From Galerina marginata (lineage: Eukaryota; Basidiomycota; Agaricomycetes; Agaricales; Galerinaceae): a stretch of DNA of 64,000 nucleotides. The stretch is taken from positions 1,364,001 through 1,428,000 of the forward strand of contig JAECYW010000006.1 of the NCBI GenBank assembly GCA_023014335.1. Direction: 5' to 3'. The position numbers and the translations under genes are program-made. Below the pieces are notes generated by a model that saw only the letters and a program-made list of their open reading frames with translations, had not been told where the DNA came from and did not search any database. Below, piece after piece: positions 23,716-33,870 of this stretch; position 1 is the first letter of the stretch; the number at the start of each line of letters is the position of its first letter.

Positions 23716-24637
23716 TCGCCATTTGAAGGCACTTCTCTCAGATCCCCCATGTCACAAATCGAGGTTCTCGACATCCGAGGCTCGAAAGAGGCCACAGGAT
23801 CAACACCACATCTGCGAGCTGAAATCCTTCAAGGTCTATCGAAACCTCCTGGCCATCGGACTATTCCAGGGGAAACTCTCTATGACGAGACAGGTTTGAA
23901 GATGTACGACGAGGGAATGAAGACCTGGCGGAAATGGTACTATCCCTTTGAAGCAGAAAAGGAAATACTAGAAGTACGCGGACTCGAGATCGCAAAGTTA
24001 CTCAAAACCTCATCCAGAGGCGAGGCTATTTTGATTGAGCTCGGGGCTGGGTGAGTTTGAGAGGAACTATACCTGATTAACTTTTAAATAGCGAATGAAT
24101 AGATCATTGGAAAAAACCTCACAAATTCTGTTGTCTGCAGCTCAAATCGCCGAAACGGCTGATAACAGCACCACGAATCCCATCACGTATTATGCTCTAG
24201 ATCTTGAACACAGAGAGTTGGAACGGACACTTGCTGCGCTCCAGGACGCCATAGGTCCCCGCATTGCTGGAAAGATCTCGACAAAGGGGATGTGGGGAAC
24301 TTATGAAGATGGCATCCGTGTTGTCGAGAGGAACGATCTGAAATTTCCGTCAGATGTACCCTTGCATATTCTATTTCTGGGAGGGACCATTGGAAATTTC
24401 AGCAAAGCAGATGGTGATATAGCCTTCCTAAAGAGTTTACCATTGAATCGCAAGCGGGGCGACACGCTGCTGCTCGGAATGGATAGAGCAAAGGCGGTTG
24501 AACTCATAGAACGCGCCTACGGGTTTGCCGCCTCAACAGGATGGATTATGAATGGCTTGAAAGTCTCTGGAAGGGTCCTTACTGGAGATGAAGAATTATT
24601 TGAATCGGGAAATTGGGAGCGATATTCTAAATACAAT

Positions 24638-24647
24638 GAAGAATTAG
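24638..24647. repeat. Target-site duplication, left copy
   Basis: GAAGAATTAG, repeated exactly at 25629-25638 on the other side of the inserted element. Confidence 0.75.
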
Positions 24648-25628
24648 AGGTCTTTACCTTCACCCAGGTTTTCCGTACGGAGTCCATGTGGAGGGTGGAG
24701 TCCGTATGGAGTCCCTCCATGAATTTTTTGGCTGGTGGCCCTGCCAAAGTGTGGTCAAAATCCACATGGAAATAACATGGACTCCATAAGGAGGTGTGGA
24801 GTCCACATGGACTAGTTGGTGGAGTTGGTGGAGTCTCTATATAATATAAAGGAGTTTATATACTGAAACATTGTTTGTGAGTTGATTACATAAGATATGA
24901 TGGTAATGTAATCAATCAATAATGATAAACAAATATAAATAATATTTTTAAAAATAAAAATAAAATAAAATAAATATTCACTTTGAAAGACTCGCGTTTC
25001 GGCGACTTTTTTGCACTTTTCTCGCCAAGGAATACAGCTAGTCATGTGATTTTGATGGATGCATAACTTTCGGAATGATCTCCATGGTTACTATTTTTGG
25101 AAAAAAGTTCCCACGGTATTTATATTTGGTGAATAAGCTTACAAATATCAGATATTTGTGATTATTTATATATATTTGGAATCTCCTTGAAATTCCGAAT
25201 CCGGTGATACCCTATTGACCCTGAACTTATGATAATATAAATATGATTTATATAAATAATTTAAAGTAGCAGGGGTATATATAGCTATTTCTCTTAAGGC
25301 TAAGAAAGTGTCTATGGTCTAGTGGTTAAGAGTTGTGTGCTTTGGCTTATGTGACTAGAAGTCTTGGGTTCAATTCCTGTGGAATGTAAAATTTTGCAGG
25401 TTTGAGATTCTGACTAAGTCCATTTCGTTAAAGTCCACTCTGACCGCAAAATGGGTGGAGTCTATGTGGAGTCCACACGGAGTCTACATGGACTCCATGT
25501 GGACTCCATGTGGAACCTGCCAAAATGAGTGTACTCCACTAGATCCATATGGACTCCATGTGGACTCCACCTAATTTCAGGTGGAGTGGTGGACTCCATG
25601 TGGAATACCTGGGTGGAGGTAAAGTACA
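24648..25628. mobile_element. Non-autonomous TIR element (MITE-like, 981 bp)
   Basis: The termini are inverted repeats: CTTTACCTYCACCCAGG reads inward from both ends (about 17 of the outer 21 positions match). Just inside both ends are many copies of a TGGAGTCCATG-type unit in both orientations (about 24675-24830 and 25455-25605), giving strong foldback potential. The centre (about 24840-25300) is very AT-rich. No transposase frame is present, so it must be mobilised in trans. A 10-bp target duplication is closest to the Mutator-like range (8-11 bp), but an 8-bp hAT-type duplication inside it cannot be excluded. It carries a pol III-type promoter (25315-25377). Confidence 0.78.
25315..25395 (+). 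promoter_or_regulatory. tRNA-like pol III promoter (A box, B box, T4) inside the element
   Basis: TGGTCTAGTGG at 25315-25325 fits the A-box consensus, and GGTTCAATTCC at 25367-25377 fits the B box. They are 41 nt apart, and TTTT follows at 25392. The sequence does not fold into a proper acceptor or anticodon stem, so I call a tRNA-derived (SINE-like) unit and not a functional tRNA. Confidence 0.45.
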
Positions 25629-25638
25629 GAAGAATTAG
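25629..25638. repeat. Target-site duplication, right copy
   Basis: GAAGAATTAG, identical to 24638-24647; reading continues in frame into the methyltransferase from here. Confidence 0.75.
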
Positions 25639-25966
25639 GTGACAATTCCCTTTCTGAACCAAGGGATAGTATTGACCGGGTTTCAGGTCGATATGAGGCA
25701 GGATATAAATCCAGGAAGGACCAAACCATCAAGGTAGCCCAGGATGTCGATATAGTGTTCTCTAAAGATGAGGTGATTTTAGTCACTTACTCCAATAAGG
25801 TGGGCTAGTTTTGTGCTGAATCGGGGTCACTGATTCATTAACGATTGTGCAGTACACCGACGCAGAAATTGCGACTGTGTTTGACAGTGCCGGGCTGGAA
25901 ATAGTCGAATCCTGGATGGACAAGAAGGCTCAGTATTGCTTATTTTTGCTGAAGGCTGTTTCATAA

Positions 25967-26734
25967 TGGAAACTCGCCATTGAAATTTCCCAGGAGAGTA
26001 AAAACCGCTGAGTAATAAGGAGGTGAAACCCGATGCTTGCACCACTCTATCAATGACACGATTCAAAAACATGGGCACATCGGATGATCGTACTCACTTA
26101 TATTCGGACAAAGAGATGTATCAATGTCGGCAGTCAGGTATAGCGCCAATGCCGAGGCGTTTTCGTAGGCAGGTCCAAGTTCGTGGCATCGAGAATAGAG
26201 CATTCAGAGTTCTAGGAGAACTGTCATCGGCATGCGCATAGCAAATAGAACATTCAGTGTAGGACAGCCAGTCTGGGTGTCCGTCGCTGCCGGCTCCGCC
26301 ATAATCAGGGGGACCAACAAGTGAGCCTGAGGTGATAAAACATGTACTCGAGAACGTGAACTTCGTAGAACAGTCGGATTCAACACACCAGTGGTTGAGC
26401 AGTGGACACAGTCGATGTTGTCGCCGCTGGAGAGCTGGAAAGATTACGTAATTTAAGTCGGGACTTTATGTATTGGGACCCCGCCAATAACTTCCAACAC
26501 AACCCAGACCCAACCTCTGCTTCTCTTCTCTTCCTACTACGACATATTGTCATCTGTTATAAAGTCTGCCGCTAGGGATCACTATCCTTGGCTTCGTCAC
26601 CTCGTAATGACGGACAAATGCTATCCGAAAATCTGGACCAGTTTATCAAGCCAATATCAAGCTCATAATCCATGGCATTACCAAGGCAATAATACTCGGA
26701 AAAATAGTGTCCGATACGAAGTGTACACAGAAAG
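25967..26734. other. Intergenic region, no supported gene
   Basis: It contains the 3' ends of the methyltransferase (plus) and 7TM gene A (minus). Short frames at 26023 and 26547 have no support. Confidence 0.4.
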
Positions 26735-28017
26735 CTAGGGTACAAATTTCAAAAATGAGGCATTTCCTGACTTCCCATGAAGGTTTGAAAAATCCTGCTG
26801 GTGCTCGATGACCTTGTTAACTTCAATGTGAACGGGATAAAGTTTCCCATCCTGGTCGTATTCCAGCTCGCTGATGTCTTGTTTATTCGTCTCGGGTCGT
26901 GCAATTGTCTGGCAATTCATGACATCCTGGCCTGAAGACGCCGTTACCTTTCCAAGTTTGGCTTTCCTGAACACCCAGCTGAACACGATGTTAACGGTTA
27001 TGGCGTATGGGACAAAAATTGCCAGGCGATAGGACGGGTCCGGAGCGAGGACATAAAACCATGTGAGGGCTGCCATACCCGCTAGCATTGCCACTCTGTT
27101 TCTGTCAAAAAAGCTCAAGCCCAACGGACAGGGACTCACAAATAACAAAGCTGGCTCGCCTGTAAGGCGGCCTTCGAAAAAGATGGAAGTGACTCTCCGA
27201 GAACGAAGACTCTGTAGCCTCTGGTGATACTGAACTTGTTGTGGAAATTGGCATATGACCTGCATAGCCCGTATGTTGTGGCAATAAAAACTAGGAGGTG
27301 GTTCACGGTGGGTCCAAATACCGCCGCTCCGACGTAGCCACCCGCGACGATCTCAGTGCAATATGGTGAACCGTTAAAGTGATCAAATGAAAGGCCCCCA
27401 ACTGTCGTAAGACTCCCCGCTACGCCGACGACCCACAGGAACCCGAACACAACGAGGATCGACCGCTTTCTATCCCATACGGCGCAAACTCGGAAATAGG
27501 AGAGCAGCATTGTGCAGGATATTAATGTGTTGTAGAAGCCCAGTGTCCCGGCTGAGAAAACCTGACAATCCTTCATAGGGATAGCTACATAATCAACAGT
27601 GAGTCTTGTTTCTGGTCTTCAAGATCCATATTTACTCAATCCAAGCACGATCATTATCGCGAAACCCAACGTCGATATTCTGTTCAACGCAAACCTGAAT
27701 TAAGAAAGATTCCCTCAAATTATAGACAGAATTACCTGGAAATGAAATACACGGCCAAAGGAATGTTCATTCGATGCATTCGCACAATCAAGTAGTCGCT
27801 CATAACATTGCAAAGGAGATCCCATATGAAGACCTGACAGACCGTGCCGCTATATTAGCCGTGAATGTTATTTAAAGCGGGCTAGTCAACGCACGCTCAG
27901 TGCTCCTACAGCGAAGTAGGTGCCAATCGCAAGCATGTACGCATCAGAGGCATTCCGTGTGTAGGCGGTAGCGAGCTGTAAAGTCGACGACCCGCCCGTC
28001 CCATTCAGAACTGCCAT
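26735..28017 (-). CDS. Seven-pass membrane protein, fungal family of unknown function, copy A
   Basis: Read on the minus strand from the ATG at 28017 (MAVLNGTGGSS, with an NGT sequon in a short outside N-terminus). Exons are separated by short GT-AG introns at about 27894-27839, 27735-27695 and 27645-27591, plus one splitting QLCYL from VAMLAGMAALTWFYVL. About seven hydrophobic helices follow one another (YMLAIGTYFAVGALSVFIWD, IPLAVYFIS, LISCTMLLSYFRVCAVWDRK, ILVVFGFLWVVGVAGSL, GAAVFGPTVNHLLVFIATTY, LAIFVPYAITVNIVFSWVFRK). A hydrophilic cytosolic tail of about 70 residues closes the protein. The topology is receptor-like but I recognise no classical GPCR motif; ligand and role are unknown. 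A same-direction paralogue begins at 30435. Confidence 0.8.
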
Positions 28018-29098
28018 GTACTCGAGTAGGTTGGATCACTTCAAGTAACCCAGAAACAGGTAAGAGTCAGAAAGAAGTGCAAAACCAGTGCGAAGCCATC
28101 TTTATATCGTCCCAGCTCTCAGGCCCTTACCTTGGCCAAGGCAATCCCACTGGGAATTTTGGGACATCACCGTGGAAGACACGCAACATCATGAACGTCT
28201 GATTGCTCCTTCTCGATTCTAAATTCTATTAAGTCCAATAATAGTCATGTCAGAAAGTGAGTGGGATTTCTTCAGGGTGAGTGGGAGTCACTGCCTACCA
28301 GTAGTCCCAGGTTTCGTCGTGCAGCGTTTCCTAATCATATTATCATCATAACTTCCAAGGCTCTCGATTGGAAGCGCCAGTTATGTATCACCTACTCCCG
28401 AGTATGTCAAGGAAGTTAAAAATACATCATACCTCGAGCCCTGTCAAAGTCCGTATCACTCACGTATACTTTCGCAACTCGTCGTGCTGTTGAGAAGCAC
28501 AGGTTCTGCTTTCATATTTAGCCCTAGGACCCGGTCTAGACGAAACTATTCTCAAGTCCTTTTCTCAAATGTGATCAGATACGAGAAGCCCGATTTTTGA
28601 AGTTCTATTGCAGCTTTCTTGTTGACTTGCTAGTATTGACTTGGAGAAAGTAGCCCCTGTCTTTCCCAGACGTATTCGCAACAAACACAACCAAATGGAA
28701 ATCAACTATTTTGGGCTCCTCTGATAGGGACCGCGCCGGTTATAACTCATCCATCCATCAATCCTCTTGTGCTCGCCGGTTACTTCGATCCAAGTCCAGG
28801 CATGGAGAGGACGAACTCCCCAATAGCAGCAAAATAGCAGTGTTAACCGGGACCACTGAACGGCGTCCATGCAGATATTGGGATCTTCTGCCGATATTAG
28901 TGGCGCTGAAATCTTGGGGGTTTAAATAATTATCAAGGGATGTATTTCTCATCTCCAACTCGGACTCATTAGGTGCGTGGACCGTATATCACACCTCTTC
29001 ATGGTTGCGATTCAGAATATAAAAACACCTCCGTACTAGGTCCACCCTTCACCTATCCTTGAAACTTCCACCAGCGGCTACAATTGCAGGCGTTGTCG
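28018..29098. other. Intergenic spacer between the 7TM genes
   Basis: About 1.1 kb holding the promoter of copy A (right side on the minus strand) and the 3' flank of copy B. No gene or clear repeat is seen. Confidence 0.4.
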
Positions 29099-30435
29099 TC
29101 AAACCGTAAAGGAGACATCAAATGTGTCTACTCCATTCTCATCTTCGGGAATGGGGTAATCGGTTTTGGATTCCACAACCTCGTGGATATTTATTTCCAC
29201 TGGTATTGGAGATCCCCTAATACTGTCATTTGAAGAACACGTCGGACTGCGTTCACGCGTCAACGTGCAGGGTTCCGAGGTTTTTGCTAGAGTCGATGGA
29301 CAAACGGGCCTGTCCGTGAATCTGCCCGACATTGCACACATCCCCAGTTTTCCCTTCCGGAACACCCAGCTAAACATGATGTTAACGGCGACCGCATATG
29401 GGACGAACATAGCGAGTCGGTAGCTGGGATTGGAGCTGAACACATAGAACCAAACGACCGCTGCTACACCAGAAAGCATGGCCGCTCTGTGGATGGTGAG
29501 TAAAGTTCATGGGATGGTAAGAGATTCGTTTCTTACAAATAACACAATTGGCAGGTCTGCAAGATTGCTTTCGAAAATGCTGGAAGGGATTCTCCTAGGA
29601 CGAAGACACGATATCCTGCCCTGATCGTCAACTTGTCGTGGTTCCCGGCGCAGGTTCTGCATACCCCGTATGTGATGGCCACGAAAACGCTGAAATGATT
29701 GACCAAAGGTCCGAGGATAGCTGCAGCGACGAATTCGCCTGCGGTTCTCTCGGTGCAGTATGGCGACCCTTTCGGCCAGTGGCTAGATACGATGCCAGCT
29801 GCGCTCGTAAGGCTACCGCAGAAGCCTGCAAACCACAGAAAGCCGAACAATCCCTTGATAATTCTGTTTCTGTTCCACACCGCGCACACGCGGAAATAGG
29901 AAAGCAACATGGTGGATGCGATGAAAAGATTATAGAAAAAGAGAGTGGCTACTTGGTAACGTCGACAGTCCTGGATGGGCATGGCTATTAAAAGCAAATG
30001 CTGAGTGTTTCGGCTTCATATCTTGGCAGCTTTCCTGTATTACTCACTTAAAAGAATGGTTTCCATCAATGCAAAAGCCAGCGTCGATACTCTATAAGAA
30101 AATCAAAAAACTATTAGTTGCTGTCAACATTGGAAAAAATTGGTCGCTGACCTCGAGACAAAATATATGGCCAACGCTATGCATGTGTGATCCGCCCGCA
30201 CAAGCTGGTAATCGTGCTGAAGGTTGAAGAAAGTGTCCCAAATAAACACCTGCAACCGGGTTATTCATGATCAGTACCATTGTCATATTTTTCGGGTTCC
30301 ACTAACGCTTAGGGCACCGATGGTGAAGTATGTTCCGATAGTCAGCCTGTAGGCATCTACTGGATTCAGGATATAATCACTGGGCAGCAGCATGGCTCGC
30401 GCAACGGGTAGAGCTAGGGAGGCGTTCGACATCAT
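29099..30435 (-). CDS. Seven-pass membrane protein, copy B
   Basis: The minus-strand start is one of two adjacent ATGs at 30435/30432 (MSNASLALPVARAM). Segments parallel to copy A appear in the same order and with the same intron positions: DAYRLTIGTYFTIGALS, VFIWDTFFN, LAIYFVS, MPIQDCRRYQV, LLSYFRVCAVWNRN, GSPYCTERTAGEF, GYRVFVLGESLPAFSKA, FVPYAVAVNIMFSWVFRKGK. The hydrophilic tail diverges freely (Thr/Ser/Arg-rich), while helices and the loop Cys after GSPY are conserved, suggesting selection on the membrane fold. All exons are open. Function unknown; probably a plasma-membrane protein. Confidence 0.8.
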
Positions 30436-31227
30436 GGAAGATATCGATAGCCAGGTCCCCACGGATGGATTAGGGGAAATAAATACCAATCGACAACACC
30501 TGGAAACCCGTCTTATAACTATCATTCTAATTTAGCGCGTTAAAAGAATCAATCATATCCCCGGTTCCGGTATCTGTACCACTCGCGTGTATCTTGTTCG
30601 TTCTAGTGTATAGGTAAGGTGACCACATCACCGAATCACCGAACACTGTTTTAATCTCTTGCAGAAAACCTTGCCTGCTAGGATAGAAAGAGCTCTAATA
30701 TATATGCGACTCACTGTTGTTGCTCGATCACAATTCTGGTTTCAGGTTTGTTCGTGCAGCCCGAAAGCATTAAACTGAGGACCTGCAGCGAGCGTATGCA
30801 ACGACAAACTTCTGTCAATTTTTACCACATGTTGATCGTTTTATCATAATAGACGCCAATGATGATCATACTATTACAAGGCAGTTCAAACCAGTTCAAA
30901 GATGATCACGTCGAGGGTGCCATTCCTGACAGATTACTAGCCGGCCTGACTTCTGGGAAATACACTATGTGGTGCAATATTGAATCTCACAAGACCACCG
31001 TGATCAGAGATGCCATGAATGCTCCGCAAATTATGTTGAAAATTTCGACCAACAATTAAATTATTAGAGGAACAATCAATCCAGACCCGGCTGTTGGGGA
31101 AATGCTGCAACCAGAGTCCCGAGTAGAGGATATATGATCTGTCAGGTAATGTGCTGCAAGCCTAAAGAATGGCCGGGCAATAATAGGCTTGATATTCTAG
31201 AGGAAGAAAACAGCATTCGTTCGCCAT
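30436..31227. other. Intergenic region
   Basis: Promoter of 7TM copy B and 3' flank of SEC13. No supported gene. Confidence 0.4.
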
Positions 31228-32487
31228 TTAGCTATTGACATCGCTGACGCACTCCCACACGCCTTTCAAGTTCTCCTTCCAGAGGGTAACCTTCCCATCT
31301 CCACAACTGACTGCAAGCAAATTGCCCGCCAGGCTCCATGATACGCGCCAGACCACATCTGGGAACTTCCCAGGCGGCGGGGGTGCAGCACCGGTAGGCG
31401 AGATGATCGTCGAGGATGGATCCAGAGCGGTCTTCACCCACGGCGAGGACGGCGTCTCCTTCGTCCAAATTAGCACGCTCTTGTCCTGCGAGGCAGTGGC
31501 GATGTAGCTGCGCGGCAGGCCGATATTTGGGGCCCACGCGACGTCGCGGACCCAGTCGGTGTGCCCCTCGAGGGTCTCCTCCTCAACCCAGGACTGCGAG
31601 TCTTCTCTGTAGCCCCAGATCTTGACGAGGTTGTCGCAGCCTGCGCTGGCGAAGCGCTTGACGGAGAAGGTTTGGGAGGCGTTGGATGTTTGGCCGGGAG
31701 CTGGGGCTTGCTGGGGGGTAATGAGGGACCCCGGGAGGACGGCGGGTGCCCAGGAGACGGCGTTGCAGCCTATTGCGTGCCCGGTGAAGATGTCGGCGTC
31801 CCATTGGCCGTCATCTGTGATTGTGTGTGTCAGGGCGGCTACAATGTATATTGAGGAATGCAGCATACTTTTGAAGGTCAGAACAGAGACCTTTCCATCT
31901 GAAGATGCACAAGCCAGGATAGCGCCGAGCTCGTGGGGCGCCCAAGAGACAGAGTTAACTTGGGAGTTGCTATTGAGATCATCAAGAACGGGAAAGACGA
32001 TGAATCAAAAATACCTGAAGCTGTGTGCAGTGTGTGTTCTTTAATCTTTATCCAACCGCCCGTGCTGTTCCCTTGCGACTGTTGTTCTTTCCAGATCAAC
32101 ACTTTCCCGTCATACGAACTCGACGCAAGGATGTGCCCGTATTTAGGATGAGCCCAGGCGACCTGCCATACGGGACCTGTATGCCTGAAGGTTTATTCCA
32201 CCATTCATTAGTTACACATTCCAGATTCCAAAGATAACGAGCACGCGCACCCTTTCAAAGTGTGTCCGGGAGATGACCGTGTCTCTCCGTCTACGACGTC
32301 AAAGACCTTCACCGTTCGGTCAGACGAGCACGTCGCCAGTCTCTTTCCGTAGTAGTCCAGCTGGGCATCGTGCTGCAGGTCCAAGAAGTCCAAAACGCCA
32401 TTGTTAGCGGGTATCTTTGGCTGAAAGAATTTGGCGTACAATCATGTCCTCATGAGCGGTTTCGATGGGGACTGAATCCGACACCAT
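31228..32487 (-). CDS. sec13: SEC13-type WD40 protein (COPII coat / nuclear pore)
   Basis: Minus strand, start at 32487 ([16 protein letters not shown]), then a 67-nt intron and four further exons. WD40 blades are evident: [83 protein letters not shown] and [16 protein letters not shown]. Six blades with a protein this short are characteristic of Sec13, whose propeller is completed by a blade from its partner (Sec31 in the COPII cage, Nup145C-type protein in the Y complex of the nuclear pore; it also sits in the SEA complex). It is a housekeeping gene and a good anchor for synteny. No abnormality is seen. Confidence 0.95.
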
Positions 32488-33086
32488 TGCGGACGCCTAG
32501 AATTCGTTTCCGTCAGTTATTCTCTCGAAGAAATGCTGATACAAACTAACCATTTTATTGTGATATCAAGTCAAATCCAAAGCCAATTGGCATTCCAAAC
32601 CTCTGCCGTCGACGTGGATGGTACATCGTCACAGTCTGTAACGGTCACATGACAGAAACCTCTGTCACATACCCTCCCAGTCGCTCTTTTGCCTCTCACC
32701 CACCTCAAAGCACAATCCCGAAGAGAAATGAAGATCCCTCTTATGCTCTGGTCGCTTCTATTATATCCTTCTTTCTCCAATTCTAACTAAGCTCTTGATA
32801 GACCTGTGGGATGGGAGTCGGCTTGGATTGTTCGGGCGGCAACTTGAACGACTCTGTCGCTAGTCATCGCCATCGATTTATTTATTCCGACAGTGGAAGG
32901 ACAAGACTCTTCTCTTGTTTCTTGTGCTCAAACTCTGGAGGCTGGACAACTCATCACTGTTGCGATTTACCCTATTCGGATCAGCCTACCCCTACAAACA
33001 CCCGCATCATACATTTCCTGCTGCTGCCTCTATGGCGTTGTTTCATAAAATACCATATGTATGGCTTATCGACGAAGGCATAGGCG
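32488..33086. other. Intergenic region, unclear coding potential
   Basis: Upstream of SEC13. Two overlapping plus-strand frames at about 32860-33104 both read plausibly (one ends IPYVWLIDEGIGDADNIS), but neither has a start with a clean exon structure, so no gene is called. Confidence 0.35.
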
Positions 33087-33254
33087 ATGCAGACAATATT
33101 TCTTGAACTTTTCTTCTGCATGACCATCGTCAACGGACTATCCGCGGCCTCCACTAAACCTGGCGATTACAAGTCAGCTAAATTCGAGATACCTTTATTG
33201 TCATCCCGTCAGTACTTCGAAAAGAAGAGTCTCATATTCAACTCCATATGTTGA
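33087..33254 (+). CDS. Possible small secreted protein or first exon (55 aa frame)
   Basis: An ATG at 33087 opens MQTIFLELFFCMTIVNGLSA, a good signal peptide, followed by a basic 33-residue segment (TKPGDYKSAKFEIPLL start) and TGA. It could be a complete tiny secreted protein or the first exon of a decayed gene, as the same frame stays open for some 40 codons after the stop. Family not recognised. Confidence 0.3.
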   Translation: MQTIFLELFFCMTIVNGLSAASTKPGDYKSAKFEIPLLSSRQYFEKKSLIFNSIC

Positions 33255-33545
33255 GGATACCTTGGCCTGCCTCCACATACCGAAACTGTTCCTCTGCCGG
33301 CGAGTCGTCGTTCTTTGGACCCAACTATCTCCTCTGGCCAATCTCACTGTGTTTGTTGGGATGCAGACCCCTTGTCTACGGCGAAAATATCATGAGAGCC
33401 AATGCGCTCGAGGCTGAGGAAGGTTCGATCAATCAGGTTGTTCAAATTATCTAAAGAATTCTCTTCGACACATGGATTTGGGGAAAACGGCCTTGACGTG
33501 AATGGATCTGTCCCAAGCCTGGGTTTGTGGGTCCTGGCCTTTGAC

Positions 33546-33870
33546 ATGGTTTCTACTAGCAAAGTTTCGGAGAAGAAAGTCGGAACGCCTCATCTCGTCG
33601 TGCATCTTCCTTGGACGCTACAAGGTTGGACTCGGATACTCCTGAAGTCACAGCTCGATTGCGGTGCCTTCACAATATATGACTGTGTCGTCGGTGTGTA
33701 CCACTCACGGTCGAGAACTTGAATGGACTTTACGCTGCTCATTCCCATTGAAGGAACCAGGTGCCATGCACCCATTTTTCTGCCCGTACCGGCTCCTCCA
33801 CTGAACTGCCTTGATCTTAATCTTGTGCTCCACGTTTGATCGGGAGAACAAACGCCATAATGCAGAAGTA
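33546..33870 (+). pseudogene. Relic of a Dal5-type MFS permease gene (exon 1 and C-terminal piece only)
   Basis: From the ATG at 33546 the reading MVSTSKVSEKKVGTPHLVVHL matches the first exon of the intact permease on the minus strand at 45472 (MDSSSKISEKEVGTHHPVVHL); nucleotide similarity continues to about 33660 (GGACTCGGATACTCCT, then GAAG-CAGCTCG). About 180 nt further on, TTGATCGGGAGAACAAACG at 33836-33854 is identical to the segment of that permease encoding its C-terminal LDRENKR. Everything between, twelve membrane helices' worth, is missing. It is a deletion derivative of a second permease copy, in the orientation predicted by the inverted repeat described for the NLR genes. Confidence 0.7.

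Larger units (their letters stand above)
23749..25966 (+). pseudogene. EgtD/EasF-type N-methyltransferase gene disrupted by a transposable element
   Basis: The family (Methyltransf_33; histidine Nalpha-methyltransferase EgtD and dimethylallyltryptophan N-methyltransferase EasF) transfers methyl groups from SAM to amino-acid amines. Visible hallmarks are IPGETLYDETGLKMYDE near the N-terminus, the LGAGS SAM-binding motif split by intron 24051-24102, ITYYALDLEH, and ILFLGGTIGNF. After the interruption come SGRYEAGYKSRKDQ, VILVTYSNKY and a terminal WMDKKAQYCLFLLKA. Exons are 23749-24050, 24103-24647, 25639-25799 and 25853-25966; the parts total 1122 nt, an exact multiple of three, when one target-site copy is counted. 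The 981-bp insertion at 24648-25628 adds stops and cannot be removed in phase by ordinary GT-AG splicing that I can find, so the allele is probably null. The substrate is not readable; it could be histidine or an indole amine. Confidence 0.8.

Noticed and set aside
25308..25395. A functional tRNA gene
   Set aside because: A and B boxes are present but acceptor, anticodon and T stems do not pair properly.
24648..25628. The 981-bp insert as a large intron
   Set aside because: Terminal inverted repeats and a 10-bp target duplication are explained by transposition, and no GT-AG pair near its ends removes it in the required phase.
13204..25966. A secondary-metabolite gene cluster made of O-methyltransferases, the EgtD/EasF-like gene and nearby enzymes
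   Set aside because: No backbone synthase, P450 or prenyltransferase is present, and the genes between belong to cell-wall and F-box families.
31561..31854. Long open frames antisense to SEC13 and other conserved exons
   Set aside because: They mirror strongly conserved coding sequence on the other strand and have no independent support.
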